This document shows positions 26,763-36,640 of a stretch of 49,640 nt of DNA, piece by piece. Position 1 is the first letter of the stretch, and each line of letters starts with the position of its first letter. The position numbers and the translations under genes are program-made. The stretch is from Spirochaetia bacterium (GTDB lineage: Bacteria; Spirochaetota; Spirochaetia; B11-G9): positions 1-49,640 of the forward strand of contig JAQIBN010000312.1 in assembly GCA_027859095.1 (NCBI GenBank), given 5' to 3'. Under the pieces are notes generated by a model. That model ran no database searches. It saw only the letters and a program-made list of their open reading frames with translations, and was not told the DNA's origin.

Positions 26763-28175
26763 TTACAAAATGTACCTTGACAGATCATGGTTCTTCACAA
26801 TATTAGCAAGTTTATCATCAACATAATCTGATGTTATTGGTATTTCCTGCCCTATTAAATCCGGTGCATTAAAAGAGACATCCTCTAGTAATAACTCCAT
26901 TATGGTATGAAGCCTTCTTGCACCAATATTTTCTGTATTTGAATTTACTTCAGCAGCTATCTCACTAAGTCTTCTGGTAGCCCCATCTGTAAAATTAATG
27001 GTTACCCCTTCTGTCTTTAAAAGCTCTACATACTGAAGGGTAAGTGAATTTTCTGTTTGCGTAAGTATTTTATGAAAATCATTACTGTCTAAATCATCAA
27101 GTTCCACCCGTATAGGAAACCGTCCCTGAAGTTCAGGAATAAGATCGGAAGGTTTACTAATATGAAAGGCTCCTGCGGCAATAAACAGAATATGGGAAGT
27201 GTCTACAATTCCATATTTGGTACTGACTTTACTTCCTTCAATTATTGGAAGTATATCTCTCTGAACACCCTCACGGGAAACATCCGCCCCGGCTCCCCCC
27301 TCTTTGGATGCAACTTTATCAATCTCATCTATAAAAATTATACCCATATCCTCAACACGTTCTTTAGCAATATCCGAAGCTCGGTCAGTATCAACAAGCT
27401 TACTCATTTCATCTGCAAGAACAATTTCCTTTGCTCTTTTTACAGTAACCTTTTTTTTCTTTTTTTTGCCCCCAAAAATAGAGCCTAAATTACCAAGATT
27501 TAAGTCCATTTCTTCGAAATTTGTACCTGAAAAAATCTCAATTGCAGGGAACCCTCCTCCTGCAACATCAACCTCTACAGTCTTCTCATCAAGGTTTCCT
27601 TCCCGAAGCATTTTACGAAATTTCTCTCTTGTAGTTGCCTGGGAAGGATCTTTAGCTTCAGCTGATTCAGTTAATTCTGTAACATCAATCAGAACAGGCT
27701 GCCCATTGTCAGTATTTTCCTTAGGAGTCGCTGTTTTTTTCTTCCCAATTCCAGGAAGAAGTAAATCAAGAATAACCTCTTCAGTTCTTTTCGCAGCTTC
27801 TTCCTTGACATCCTCAGAAAGTTCTTTTTTGACCATTGTAAGTCCGATACTCATTAAATCTCTGATCATTGATTCAACATCTCTACCAACATAACCAACT
27901 TCTGTAAATTTTGTGGCTTCGACTTTTAAAAAAGGGGCCCCACATAATTTAGATAAACGTCTGGCAATTTCAGTCTTTCCTACTCCTGTAGGACCAATCA
28001 TAATAATATTTTTTGGAGTAACTTCATCCCGGAGCAATTCAGGCAGGAGTCGCCGCCTCATTCGATTTCGAAGAGCAATAGCTACTGCTTTTTTTGCTTT
28101 ATTCTGTCCTATTATATATTTATCCAATTCACTAACTGTCTCTTTCGGAGTTAGTTTGTCAAGATCTGTTATCAT
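26763..28175 (-). CDS. hslU: HslU, ATPase of the HslUV protease
   Basis: The 470-residue AAA+ unfoldase has P-loop GPTGVGKT at 61-68, Walker [13 protein letters not shown], a long intermediate I domain (about 120-240) with a KKKKKK run at its end, and the C-terminal tail DLSRYIL that inserts into HslV to activate it. The pore motif GYVGRD is present. It unfolds substrates for HslV. The start overlaps the hslV stop as ATGA. The same hslV-hslU-flgB order is known, from memory, in Borrelia. Confidence 0.96.
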   Translation of the reverse strand: MITDLDKLTPKETVSELDKYIIGQNKAKKAVAIALRNRMRRRLLPELLRDEVTPKNIIMIGPTGVGKTEIARRLSKLCGAPFLKVEATKFTEVGYVGRDVESMIRDLMSIGLTMVKKELSEDVKEEAAKRTEEVILDLLLPGIGKKKTATPKENTDNGQPVLIDVTELTESAEAKDPSQATTREKFRKMLREGNLDEKTVEVDVAGGGFPAIEIFSGTNFEEMDLNLGNLGSIFGGKKKKKKVTVKRAKEIVLADEMSKLVDTDRASDIAKERVEDMGIIFIDEIDKVASKEGGAGADVSREGVQRDILPIIEGSKVSTKYGIVDTSHILFIAAGAFHISKPSDLIPELQGRFPIRVELDDLDSNDFHKILTQTENSLTLQYVELLKTEGVTINFTDGATRRLSEIAAEVNSNTENIGARRLHTIMELLLEDVSFNAPDLIGQEIPITSDYVDDKLANIVKNHDLSRYIL

Positions 28176-28705
28176 TTTATTTCCTCCAGAATAATATTAC
28201 TATTTGTGTAAATACAAATATTCGAAGCAATTTTAATGCTTCTCTCTGCAATTTCGATAGCACTTAATTCTGAAGAATTCAGATAGGCCAGGGCTGCAGC
28301 ATAAGCATAATTCCCTCCGGAACCAATTGCAATTGCTCCTTCGTCAGGTTCTACTACATCACCTGTTCCGGAAATTAAAAGAGTCTTATTTTTATCTGCA
28401 ACAAGAAGCATAGCTTCAAGCTTTCGTAAAACACGATCTGTTCTCCAGTCTTTGGCCAACTCTACAGCAGCTCTGGTTATATCACCATTATATTCTTTTA
28501 CTTTGCCTTCAAACCTTTCAAATAAAGTAAATGCATCTGCTGTTGCACCGGCAAACCCAACTATTACCCTGTCATCATACATTCTTCGAACTTTTCTGGC
28601 TTTACCTTTCATAACAGTAGTTCCAAAAGTTACCTGCCCATCTCCAGCCATTGCAACAGAATCACCTTTCCTTACAGCTATAATTGTAGTACCCCTAATT
28701 TCCAT
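28172..28705 (-). CDS. hslV: HslV, peptidase subunit of the HslUV protease
   Basis: The 177-residue protein is of the proteasome beta type. MEIRG is a five-residue propeptide, and removal would expose T6 of [10 protein letters not shown] as the catalytic N-terminal threonine. K and D residues of the family ([17 protein letters not shown], and [19 protein letters not shown]) are present. It forms double hexamers capped by HslU. GGGGAT precedes the ATG. Confidence 0.96.
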   Translation of the reverse strand: MEIRGTTIIAVRKGDSVAMAGDGQVTFGTTVMKGKARKVRRMYDDRVIVGFAGATADAFTLFERFEGKVKEYNGDITRAAVELAKDWRTDRVLRKLEAMLLVADKNKTLLISGTGDVVEPDEGAIAIGSGGNYAYAAALAYLNSSELSAIEIAERSIKIASNICIYTNSNIILEEIK

Positions 28706-28728
28706 CTTATCCCCTCTATCTTTTATAC

Positions 28729-29631
28729 CTATTGACCATGTGGATGAGCCACCCTGTAAACATCCTTAAGTCTATCCATACCAACATGAGTATACACCTG
28801 TGTAGTTGATATAGATGAATGCCCAAGCATATCCTGAACAATCCTTATTCCAGCCCCATTATTCAGCATATGAGTAGCAAATGTATGCCTGAATGTATGT
28901 GGACTGACATGCTTTGTGACTCCTGTTGCTTTAATATATTTATCAATAATATATCGGACACCCCTGGTCGAAATACTTTTTCCATTACTATTTAAAACAA
29001 GATTGCCATTTTCCTGCTTCCCGGAATCATTAAAATATTTCTTCCTTAAAGGGAGGTAGGAAGAGAGCTCATCTGCGGTTCCTCTGGTAAGAAAAACCCA
29101 TCTCTCTTTTACTCCTTTTCCAGAAACAAGAGCCATTCTTTTAATTAGATCTACATTCCTTACTTTCAATTCTGTAAGTTCAGATACCCTGCATCCTGTA
29201 GAATATAGCATTTCAAGAATAACCTTATCCCTAATACCTAAATATGAATTATCTGCAAATTCGATCATCTTACTAATCTCTGCAAAAGACAAGACATCAG
29301 GGATTTTCCTGCTATTGCTAAGACTTCGAACATGGGAAAAGGGATTTATATCAAGAATATCATACCTAATACAATATTTATAAAAACTTTTAATTGAAGA
29401 TATTATCCTGTTTATAGAAGATTCTTTCAGCTTTTTCTTTCCAAGAGTACCAACAAAAGCTCTGACCTTTTTAGAATCAAGATTTTCAAAACTTAAATTT
29501 CCAGTTTCCAAATAAGATCTAAAAATTCCCAAATCATGAGTATAGGCTCTTATAGAATTATCCGATAAATTTTTTGTAGTTCGAAGGTAACTCAGGTAAT
29601 TTAAACTATTATTTTCAAAAGAACTCTTCAT
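28729..29631 (-). CDS. xerC: Tyrosine recombinase of the XerC/XerD family (first copy)
   Basis: The 300-residue protein has an N-terminal SAM-like core-binding domain ([18 protein letters not shown]) and a catalytic domain. The catalytic residues are visible: Arg in STGCRVSEL, Lys in SGKGVKERW, His/Arg in [13 protein letters not shown], His in LGHSS and Tyr in TTQVYTHV. The end, AHPHGQ, matches the HPR-type tail of XerC/XerD. It probably resolves chromosome dimers at dif with a partner. Which of the two copies is XerC and which XerD cannot be settled here. GGAGG lies 9 bases before the ATG. Confidence 0.85.
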   Translation of the reverse strand: MKSSFENNSLNYLSYLRTTKNLSDNSIRAYTHDLGIFRSYLETGNLSFENLDSKKVRAFVGTLGKKKLKESSINRIISSIKSFYKYCIRYDILDINPFSHVRSLSNSRKIPDVLSFAEISKMIEFADNSYLGIRDKVILEMLYSTGCRVSELTELKVRNVDLIKRMALVSGKGVKERWVFLTRGTADELSSYLPLRKKYFNDSGKQENGNLVLNSNGKSISTRGVRYIIDKYIKATGVTKHVSPHTFRHTFATHMLNNGAGIRIVQDMLGHSSISTTQVYTHVGMDRLKDVYRVAHPHGQ

Positions 29632-29632
29632 A

Positions 29633-30505
29633 TTAAACAGCCTCCTTAAAACTAACTAAATCACCAAGTGATTCAATTATACCTGCGCCTTCAAATAAAA
29701 GCCTTCTACAACCAGCTCCTTTAATGCTGTTTATTGAAGATCTATGTATAAAAACATCTCTACCCTGATCAAGAGCAAAACCGGCAGTAATTAAAGCACC
29801 TGATTTCAGAGGAGCTTCTACAACAACAACCGTCTGACTAAGACCGCTAATAATTCTATTTCTGGCTGGGAAATTATACTTAAAAGGAGGAGTTCCCAGA
29901 GGATATTCACTTAGCAGCACTCCACCAAGATCAATAATTTCCTGACCTAAAACTTTATTCCTCTGTGGATAGATAAAATCTATCCCATTTCCTAAAACAG
30001 CTACAGTATTCCCTTTTCTCTTAACAACTCCAGCATGAGCAGCCCTGTCTACACCGAGAGCAAGACCTGACACCATATAAATATCATGATCAGCAATTTC
30101 CAGACCAAGATTATATGATGCTCTATAAGCTATTTGAGAAGGATTACGTGTCCCCACTACTGCAACAGAGGGGAAATTATAGTTTAGATTTCCTCCTTTT
30201 TTATAAAGGAGAAAAGGGGGATTATAAATTTCCCTTAATTGTGGAGGATAATTTATACTGAAAAAATTAATAATATCAACTTCAGAATTTCTAATTGAGC
30301 TAAGAATACTCATCATCTCTTTTTGAACAGATGACAGATGTAAACAAACACTACTCAAGTTCCGATTTAAGATATATTCAAAATCAGATATTTTTGCTTT
30401 CAAAAGCTCATCTAAGGAAGAATATTTATCTGAAATAACAATCCTTTCACGTGTACTCAAGCCAGGGATTCTGCTAATATAAAGTTCCAATATATTGATT
30501 TTCAT
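29633..30505 (-). CDS. dprA: DprA/Smf DNA-processing protein
   Basis: The 290-residue protein has an N-terminal helical region (LSTRERIVISDKYSSLDELL) and the Rossmann-like DprA core (VAVVGTRNPS, SGLALGVDRAAHAG, TVAVLGNGIDFIYPQRN, SEYPLGTPP, FPARNRIISGLS). The C-terminal winged-helix domain seen in some members is absent. DprA loads RecA onto incoming single-stranded DNA during transformation, but it is also kept in non-competent bacteria. The start overlaps the preceding stop as ATGA. Confidence 0.94.
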   Translation of the reverse strand: MKINILELYISRIPGLSTRERIVISDKYSSLDELLKAKISDFEYILNRNLSSVCLHLSSVQKEMMSILSSIRNSEVDIINFFSINYPPQLREIYNPPFLLYKKGGNLNYNFPSVAVVGTRNPSQIAYRASYNLGLEIADHDIYMVSGLALGVDRAAHAGVVKRKGNTVAVLGNGIDFIYPQRNKVLGQEIIDLGGVLLSEYPLGTPPFKYNFPARNRIISGLSQTVVVVEAPLKSGALITAGFALDQGRDVFIHRSSINSIKGAGCRRLLFEGAGIIESLGDLVSFKEAV

Positions 30506-31221
30506 AATCTACCTGCCAACAGTGAATCACGATTTAGAACAGCTTGCTCTTTCATTCCATCATCCCAGGCTTTTTCGGAAATCTCATTATAAAGTTCTAT
30601 TGCAGTATCAATGTCTCCTATTTCAACATTATACCTTGCATACAAACTTAGGGCTTCCCAATTCTGAGGATCCAGAGACAGTAAATTTTCCAATAAAGGT
30701 CTTGCATCTTCAAGACTATACAAATCAAACATATAAAGAATTGCCAGAGCATACATTGCATCAGAATATGTTCGACGTAATTTTATAGCAGTAATATAAT
30801 AAATTTCAGCTTCCCTGAGCATAGACAAACTTTTGGCTTTATCTATTTCTGCCCTGGCAATATTGGCCAGAGATAAACCTGAGTAATAGTATAAAACAGG
30901 ATTGGTAGGATAATAATCCATGGATTTCTCCAAATTTTCCAGTGCATGTTTATACAATTTAAAATCAAAATACTCCAGGGCAAGCATCCTGTAATACACA
31001 CCTATTTCTGCATTAGCAGTAACCACTCTATCAACATCTTTACTATATTTCTCAATACTTTCTTCGAGTTCCTTTATTCGTTCCCGGGAAATCTCTTCAT
31101 CTGCATAATCCCCGGATTCGGTGGTGAGTATCCTTTCAAGTGTTTTAGCTCGTGTTTTATTACAGGAAAAAAACAGTCCCATTATTGAAATTAAAACAAG
31201 TAGAAATAATATTTTTTTCAT
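30502..31221 (-). CDS. TPR-repeat lipoprotein
   Basis: The 239-residue protein has a type II signal peptide with lipobox LFFSC (Cys at about residue 20), so it is probably a membrane-anchored lipoprotein facing the periplasm. A charged helix follows, then three to four TPR-like repeats at about 75-235 (YKHALENLEKSMDYYPTNP, ALAILYMFDLYSLEDARPLL, ALSLYARYNVEIGDIDTAIE). TPRs mediate protein contacts. A role in envelope or division assembly is only inferred from the ftsZ/xer neighbourhood. GGGGGTG precedes the ATG. Confidence 0.85.
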   Translation of the reverse strand: MKKILFLLVLISIMGLFFSCNKTRAKTLERILTTESGDYADEEISRERIKELEESIEKYSKDVDRVVTANAEIGVYYRMLALEYFDFKLYKHALENLEKSMDYYPTNPVLYYYSGLSLANIARAEIDKAKSLSMLREAEIYYITAIKLRRTYSDAMYALAILYMFDLYSLEDARPLLENLLSLDPQNWEALSLYARYNVEIGDIDTAIELYNEISEKAWDDGMKEQAVLNRDSLLAGRL

Positions 31222-31223
31222 AG

Positions 31224-32168
31224 CTACAACACCCCCTCTTTTATATATGAGGAAATATGTAATTCTGATTCATTACAATCTTCATTCATAGGGTGATAGT
31301 TATCATGATTTTTCTGTAAATCATCGTTTTGAACATGAGTATATATTTGCGTTGTTGTAATATTTGAATGTCCGAGTAATTCCTGAACAACCCTAAGATC
31401 TGCTCCGCCTTGAATAAGATGCGTTGCAAAGGAATGACGAAGTGTATGTACTTTCGCTTTAATTCCTGATCTATCCCTTATTTCTTTAAACCTTTTCCAG
31501 ACACCTTTTCTAGAGAGTCCCCGGCCCCTGACACCAAGAAATATATGATCATCCTGAATGCTGTGTTTTATAAGAGTGTGCCGTACTTCTGTTAAGTAGA
31601 GCTTTAACCATTTCTCTGCCTGAGTCCCGAAAGGAACCATTCGATCTTTATCTCTTTTACCATGAACCCTTATAAGAGCCTCATCAAAAAATATATTACC
31701 CATTGTAAGATTCACAGCTTCAGATATTCGAAGCCCGCAGGAATAAATCAGTTCAAACAAAGCTCTATCCCGAAGACCTAATGGATTAGTAATGTTAATG
31801 AAATTTAAAAAATTATCAATAGCTATAGACGACAGGACTTCAGGGAGAGGAGACTTACTTCTCCCGAATTCAACTTTATCTGTTGGATTATCCTCACGAT
31901 GCCCCTCATAATTCATAAATCTAAAAAAAGACCTCAGACAACTTAAGCTTTTTGAAATTGTGACAGAATCCATACCTTTCTCATATAAAAGAGAAAGATA
32001 TGCTATTAAACCATCACTCAAAATATTTACGGGACTAGAACCTGACTCTGAAAGAAAAATAAAAAACCGGTCTATTTCCCGTGCATAAGTTTCACGTGTA
32101 AGAGCTGAAAGCCTTAATTCGAGAAAAAGATAATCATCGTATTCCTTTCTAACAGTCAGTATATCCAT
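31224..32168 (-). CDS. xerD: Tyrosine recombinase of the XerC/XerD family (second copy)
   Basis: The 314-residue integrase-type recombinase has the catalytic set: Arg in SCGLRISEA, Lys in HGKRDKDRM, His/Arg in [12 protein letters not shown], His in LGHSN and Tyr in TTQIYTHV. After NYHPM it carries an extra tail of about 20 residues that the first copy lacks. TAG of ftsZ abuts its ATG, and the ribosome-binding site lies inside ftsZ. With the other copy it probably forms the XerC-XerD pair for dif. The choice of symbol is tentative. Confidence 0.83.
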   Translation of the reverse strand: MDILTVRKEYDDYLFLELRLSALTRETYAREIDRFFIFLSESGSSPVNILSDGLIAYLSLLYEKGMDSVTISKSLSCLRSFFRFMNYEGHREDNPTDKVEFGRSKSPLPEVLSSIAIDNFLNFINITNPLGLRDRALFELIYSCGLRISEAVNLTMGNIFFDEALIRVHGKRDKDRMVPFGTQAEKWLKLYLTEVRHTLIKHSIQDDHIFLGVRGRGLSRKGVWKRFKEIRDRSGIKAKVHTLRHSFATHLIQGGADLRVVQELLGHSNITTTQIYTHVQNDDLQKNHDNYHPMNEDCNESELHISSYIKEGVL

Positions 32169-33341
32169 CTAACCATCCTGACCAACTGCCTTTTTTTCAC
32201 GCAGAATTGCAGGTATTCCCAGATCAACTTCTGTTCTGTTTCTACCCGACAAATATCCCCCGTGGCCTCCACCATGAGAAAGCCCTTTCTGCATATCAAG
32301 CCAGTCTTTATACTTTATTACATCGTTTTCAGGCTGAGGAGCTTCTGTGGATTCACTTACAACCATATCACTATTAAATCCCGTAGCAACAACAGTAACC
32401 TGCACCTGATCTCCCATATTTTCATCTATAGTTTGACCTGGAATTATAAGAGCATCCTCATCTGCATTTGCAGTAACAATTTTTATAACTTCATCATATT
32501 CAGAAAGAGAAAAATCTGCGCCACCTGTAATATTTACTAATATTCCTCTGGCACCTTCCATTCGGGCATCTTCCAAAAGAGGATTATTAATTGCATTTGT
32601 GGCAGCATCAACAGCTCTGTTATCACCAGTACCCTGACCAATTCCCATAAGTGCATCACCCTGGCCACTCATAGTTGTTCTGACATCTGCAAAATCAATA
32701 TTAATTTCACCGGTAATAGTAATCAGCTCTGAAATGCCCTGTACACCCTGTCTTAAAACGTCATCCGCCATAAGAAAAGCTTCACGTATAGGAGTTCGCT
32801 TCTCAACAATTTTTAGCAAATACTGATTAGGGATAATAATCAGGGTATCTACAGCTTCTCTAAGCTTACTAATACCCTCCTCAGCAAGCTTCATCTTCTT
32901 CTTTCCCTCAAAATCAAAAGGTTTTGTTACAACAGCAACGGTAAGAGCACCTGTCTCCTTTGCAATCTCAGCTACAATAGGTGCCGCACCTGTACCTGTT
33001 CCACCACCCATACCGGCTGTAATAAAAACCATGTCTGATCCCTTAAGAATATTCTGGATATCAGCTTTATTCTCCAGAGCTGCCTGTTCCCCTATATCAG
33101 GAACTCCACCTGCCCCAAGACCACTTGTAAGCTTTGAACCTATAGGTATTCTGTACTCGGCATTTGATAGTTTAAGAGCCTGAAGGTCTGTATTTACAGC
33201 AATAAAATTCACATTTCCAAGACCACTTTCGATCATACGGTTCACAGCATTACTACCGCCTCCACCAACACCTATGACCTTAATTTTCGTTTGATTAAAA
33301 TGAGTAAAATCCATTTTTTCTTCAATTACTTCAATCTGCAT
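32169..33341 (-). CDS. ftsZ: FtsZ, tubulin-like division GTPase
   Basis: The 390-residue protein has the GTP-binding G box GGGTGTG at 112-118, the preceding [13 protein letters not shown], and the T7 loop NIDFADV. After the globular core (to about 325) comes a short linker with a His/Gly patch ([10 protein letters not shown]), then the conserved C-terminal peptide core [11 protein letters not shown], which binds FtsA, and finally six more residues. It forms the Z-ring. The ATG has GGAGGGGG upstream and an 83-base gap separates it from ftsA. Confidence 0.97.
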   Translation of the reverse strand: MQIEVIEEKMDFTHFNQTKIKVIGVGGGGSNAVNRMIESGLGNVNFIAVNTDLQALKLSNAEYRIPIGSKLTSGLGAGGVPDIGEQAALENKADIQNILKGSDMVFITAGMGGGTGTGAAPIVAEIAKETGALTVAVVTKPFDFEGKKKMKLAEEGISKLREAVDTLIIIPNQYLLKIVEKRTPIREAFLMADDVLRQGVQGISELITITGEINIDFADVRTTMSGQGDALMGIGQGTGDNRAVDAATNAINNPLLEDARMEGARGILVNITGGADFSLSEYDEVIKIVTANADEDALIIPGQTIDENMGDQVQVTVVATGFNSDMVVSESTEAPQPENDVIKYKDWLDMQKGLSHGGGHGGYLSGRNRTEVDLGIPAILREKKAVGQDG

Positions 33342-33424
33342 AACCCCCTCCCGAGCATCTGATAAAATAATTTAATTACAACATCACTGCAAAAACTACT
33401 CCTTGCAATAATATGTATATATTT

Positions 33425-34666
33425 TTAGAAAAACTCTTTCATCCAGTTTTTCAATTTACCTTTAAAACCTTCCCCACCGTTCCTGAGTAAAGGATTTTTT
33501 ATATCTTCTGACAAGATCTGGTTTAATCCATACAACACCAATCCTACAGCTGTTGTAAAATCTGGTTTCATATAAGTATCTGAAAGTCCCCCAAGCCTTG
33601 GTGGCATACCAATCCTGGCAGGTACATCAAAAATCTGACTTGCCAGCTCCACAGTTCCCGGCATTGAAGCTCCACCACCAGTAAGAACCACCCCACCCCG
33701 GAGATGCTTAAGATAATCCTTACGTTCAAGCTGACTTCTTACCATAGAAAATATTTCCACCATACGGGGCTCAATAATCTTACATAACTCAGTTCTGGGT
33801 ACAGAAGCAGCAGGCCAACCGCCTACACCTGGGATAATAACTTCCTCATCCCTATCCACTAAAGGAAGATAACAACACCCTGATTCAAGCTTAATTTTTT
33901 CAGCAAAATCTGATGGCGTTTTCAGCATTATTGACAAGTCACTCGTAACCTGATCCCCTCCAATAGTAACTACATCAGTATGATAGGGAGCTCCCCCTAT
34001 ATAAAGAAGAATATCTGTAGTTCCTCCACCTAAATCTATCAAAAGAACACCTAGCTCTTTTTCACTGTTGGATAGTACTGCTTCTGAAGAAGCAATAGAC
34101 TGAAGAACAATATCTTCAACCTTTAATCCAGACCTGTTTACACATTTGAGCAGATTTTGAGCTGATGTTACTGATCCTGTTATTATATGAACTTCTGATT
34201 CAAGCCTTATACCTATCATATCCATAGGATCTTTAATTCCACCCTGATCATCTACTATATATTCCTGAGGAATTACGTGAATAACCTCCCTGTCCATAGG
34301 GATAACAATTGCCTTGGAAGCTTCTATTACCCTTAGAATATCTGTCTGATTAATTTCACGACCTTTACCTGTAACAGCAACAACACCCCTGGAATTGATT
34401 CCTTCAATATGAGCTCCGGCAATTCCAGTTATAACATTTCGAACTTCCCTTCCGGACATCATCTCAGCAGATTCAATTGCTGAGGAAACAGATCTTAAGG
34501 TAGATTCAATATTGACAACAACACCCCTGCGAAGCCCTTCTGACGGACTAATCCCTACACCAATTATTTCAACTGAACCATGTTCGGTGATCTCTCCAAT
34601 AACTGTACAAACTTTAGTTGATCCTATATCCAGACCGACTATTAAATCATCCTGCGACAATTTCAT
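33425..34666 (-). CDS. ftsA: FtsA, actin-like anchor of the Z-ring
   Basis: The 413-residue ATPase of the actin/Hsp70 superfamily has phosphate-1 motif VGLDIGSTKVCTVIGE, phosphate-2 LLIDLGGGTTDI, adenosine motif GVVLTGGGASMPG, and an SHS2/1C domain between. The C-terminus ends in the amphipathic membrane helix KGKLKNWMKEFF. It ties FtsZ filaments to the membrane. The start overlaps the ftsQ stop as ATGA, with GGGGGA upstream. Confidence 0.96.
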   Translation of the reverse strand: MKLSQDDLIVGLDIGSTKVCTVIGEITEHGSVEIIGVGISPSEGLRRGVVVNIESTLRSVSSAIESAEMMSGREVRNVITGIAGAHIEGINSRGVVAVTGKGREINQTDILRVIEASKAIVIPMDREVIHVIPQEYIVDDQGGIKDPMDMIGIRLESEVHIITGSVTSAQNLLKCVNRSGLKVEDIVLQSIASSEAVLSNSEKELGVLLIDLGGGTTDILLYIGGAPYHTDVVTIGGDQVTSDLSIMLKTPSDFAEKIKLESGCCYLPLVDRDEEVIIPGVGGWPAASVPRTELCKIIEPRMVEIFSMVRSQLERKDYLKHLRGGVVLTGGGASMPGTVELASQIFDVPARIGMPPRLGGLSDTYMKPDFTTAVGLVLYGLNQILSEDIKNPLLRNGGEGFKGKLKNWMKEFF

Positions 34667-35499
34667 TCCCCCTGAATCCGATAGACTATATCACCAGTCC
34701 TGAAGTCTATTTCTTCAAGCTTTTCCATACCAGGCTGTCCGGAAATAACTTCAAGAACCATAATTATATATTTTAACATCTTTTCATCAATACCGGATCC
34801 TATTCTGATTCTTGTTCTGTAATTTTTGGGATATAAAAGAACCTCAAAATCGACATCCCCAGTCCTAACAAACTTTACTTCAGAAATCATACTATAAAGA
34901 TCAGGGGAAAGTCTTTTAATACTTTCCATATCCTCCAGAAATGAGCATAAATCTTTTGGCATTCTCATTCCATCACGGATTTCCGGAAACTCAAGGCCGG
35001 AAATTACAGGTAAATCCATAGAACCAGGATTATAACCTGTCATAAATACAACACCTTCACTATCAATCATTCCCGGGACTACTCCATTATCAGTTGAAAT
35101 TAGGGACAATCCAATAGGAGCTCTGCTTTCAATATTAATTTTAAGAATGGAAGGAAACACCTTTTTCACTGAAACTGATTGAATAGCAGGAATAAGCATA
35201 AGTCGCTTTTCTATTAAAGCAGTTTTAATATTAAAAAAAGTATCAGAAGCACTTACACCAGCTTTTGCAAGTAAAAAATCATCAGAATATATAAAATTGG
35301 AATCAGAGCTTATAACAATCTTGTCAATTAAAACTGAAGGAGCAATCCAAAAATGGAACCCAAGCTCAACAATAATAATGCCAAGAAGCAAAATAATAAA
35401 CCCAGTAAAAACCCGTTCTATTTTTTTTGAGTTTACTTTTCCCCTATTGGCTTTAATACGGCCAGGATATACGACCGGGGATAAAATTACACTACTCAA
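34663..35499 (-). CDS. ftsQ: FtsQ/DivIB division protein
   Basis: The 278-residue bitopic membrane protein has a basic cytoplasmic N-terminus, a transmembrane helix at about 31-52, a POTRA domain (about 57-125, IDKIVISSDSNFIYSDDFLL to VFPSILKINIESRAP) and an FtsQ/DivIB C-terminal beta domain. It bridges FtsA/FtsZ with the septal peptidoglycan synthases through FtsL. The start is TTG at 35497-35499, inside the last codons of ftsW, 7 bases behind GGAG. Confidence 0.87.
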   Translation of the reverse strand: MSSVILSPVVYPGRIKANRGKVNSKKIERVFTGFIILLLGIIIVELGFHFWIAPSVLIDKIVISSDSNFIYSDDFLLAKAGVSASDTFFNIKTALIEKRLMLIPAIQSVSVKKVFPSILKINIESRAPIGLSLISTDNGVVPGMIDSEGVVFMTGYNPGSMDLPVISGLEFPEIRDGMRMPKDLCSFLEDMESIKRLSPDLYSMISEVKFVRTGDVDFEVLLYPKNYRTRIRIGSGIDEKMLKYIIMVLEVISGQPGMEKLEEIDFRTGDIVYRIQGE

Positions 35500-36640
35500 C
35501 TATATTCTCCAATAATAATTTTTTATTTCTTGATAAATTAAGCAATAAACCACACATAATAAAAGTTACAACTACAGACGATCCTCCATGAGAAAAAAAC
35601 GGAAGGGTAATTCCAGTAACAGGAAGCATTCCGGAAACAACAGCCATATTAATTAACGCCTGATATAAAATACTTGTTGTCAATCCAAATGTTAAAAAAT
35701 ATGCAAAAAGATTTTTTTCCCGAAATTTTAAAGCTAACATATACCCACGGACAGCCAGAGCGAGAAAAAGAACTATTATAAAAGTAACACCAAGAATACC
35801 TGCTTCTTCTCCAATTACTGCAAAAATAAAATCTGAATGAGCTTCAGGCAATCCTCCAAGCTTCTGTGTGCCTAGACCAATTCCAGCACCCCAGAATCCC
35901 CCATGAGACAAAGCTCGTCTTGAAGAAAGCACCTGATAACCAGCATTTGCAGGATCACTACCAGGATCCAGGTATGAAATAATTCTTCTTACCCTATGTT
36001 CTTTTGAGAACAACAGCATGCCAGCAAGAGGAATAATTGTCACAAATATAAATACAAAATATCCATACCTTACACCTGCAACATAAAACATAACCAGCGA
36101 AATAACCATAACAAAGGCAGCTGTTGAGAAATCATTCTGAGCAATAATTAAAGCTGTGAATACTCCAACTATTAAAAAAGGAGGCAAAACACTATTAATA
36201 AAATCATGGATTTTATCATGTTTTTTACCAAGTATACCGGCAAGGTAAAGAATTATAGAAAGTTTCACAAACTCAGATGGCTGAAATGAGTTACCCGCAA
36301 CAATAATCCATCTTCGACCACCCATCATTTCCCGGCCTATGCCAGGTATAAATGTTGCCAGCATCAATACTAAACTAATAAATAGAAGCAGAGGAATAAA
36401 TCGAATAATTAAAGAAAGAGGAATTCTGGAAACAGAAAAAGCCAGAACAAATCCAACTGCCATAAAACCCAATTGACGTATAAAAAAATATCCTGAATCT
36501 CCAAATCTATAATCCCCATAATAGTATGAAGCAGAAAATAATGCAGAAACCCCAATTCCTGCAAGCAAAATAATCAGGAGAGCAAGTACGAAATCTCCCG
36601 ATTTATTTTCTATTTTTTCTGCTGAAAAATTATAATTCAT
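35492..36640 (-). CDS. ftsW: FtsW, septal SEDS peptidoglycan glycosyltransferase
   Basis: The product has 382 residues from the ATG at 36640 (MNYNFSAEKIENK), which overlaps the mraY stop as TAATG. A longer frame of 29 extra codons runs back into mraY and is not credible. About ten transmembrane helices are present, with SEDS motifs GREMMGGRRWI, FQPSEFVKLSIILY and TGITLPFFSHGGSS. It polymerises lipid II at the septum. The usual class B partner FtsI is not in this cluster. Confidence 0.94.
   Translation of the reverse strand: MNYNFSAEKIENKSGDFVLALLIILLAGIGVSALFSASYYYGDYRFGDSGYFFIRQLGFMAVGFVLAFSVSRIPLSLIIRFIPLLLFISLVLMLATFIPGIGREMMGGRRWIIVAGNSFQPSEFVKLSIILYLAGILGKKHDKIHDFINSVLPPFLIVGVFTALIIAQNDFSTAAFVMVISLVMFYVAGVRYGYFVFIFVTIIPLAGMLLFSKEHRVRRIISYLDPGSDPANAGYQVLSSRRALSHGGFWGAGIGLGTQKLGGLPEAHSDFIFAVIGEEAGILGVTFIIVLFLALAVRGYMLALKFREKNLFAYFLTFGLTTSILYQALINMAVVSGMLPVTGITLPFFSHGGSSVVVTFIMCGLLLNLSRNKKLLLENIVE

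Noticed and set aside
27304-27894. 196-codon plus-strand open frame opposite hslU
   Set aside because: The translation is low-complexity Ser/Ile/Phe, and the opposite strand encodes a fully conserved HslU.
33342-33424. Promoter for ftsZ (TTGCAG-N17-TATTTT on the minus strand)
   Set aside because: The -35 matches only three bases and such patterns are common in AT-rich gaps; the gap is recorded but no promoter is called.
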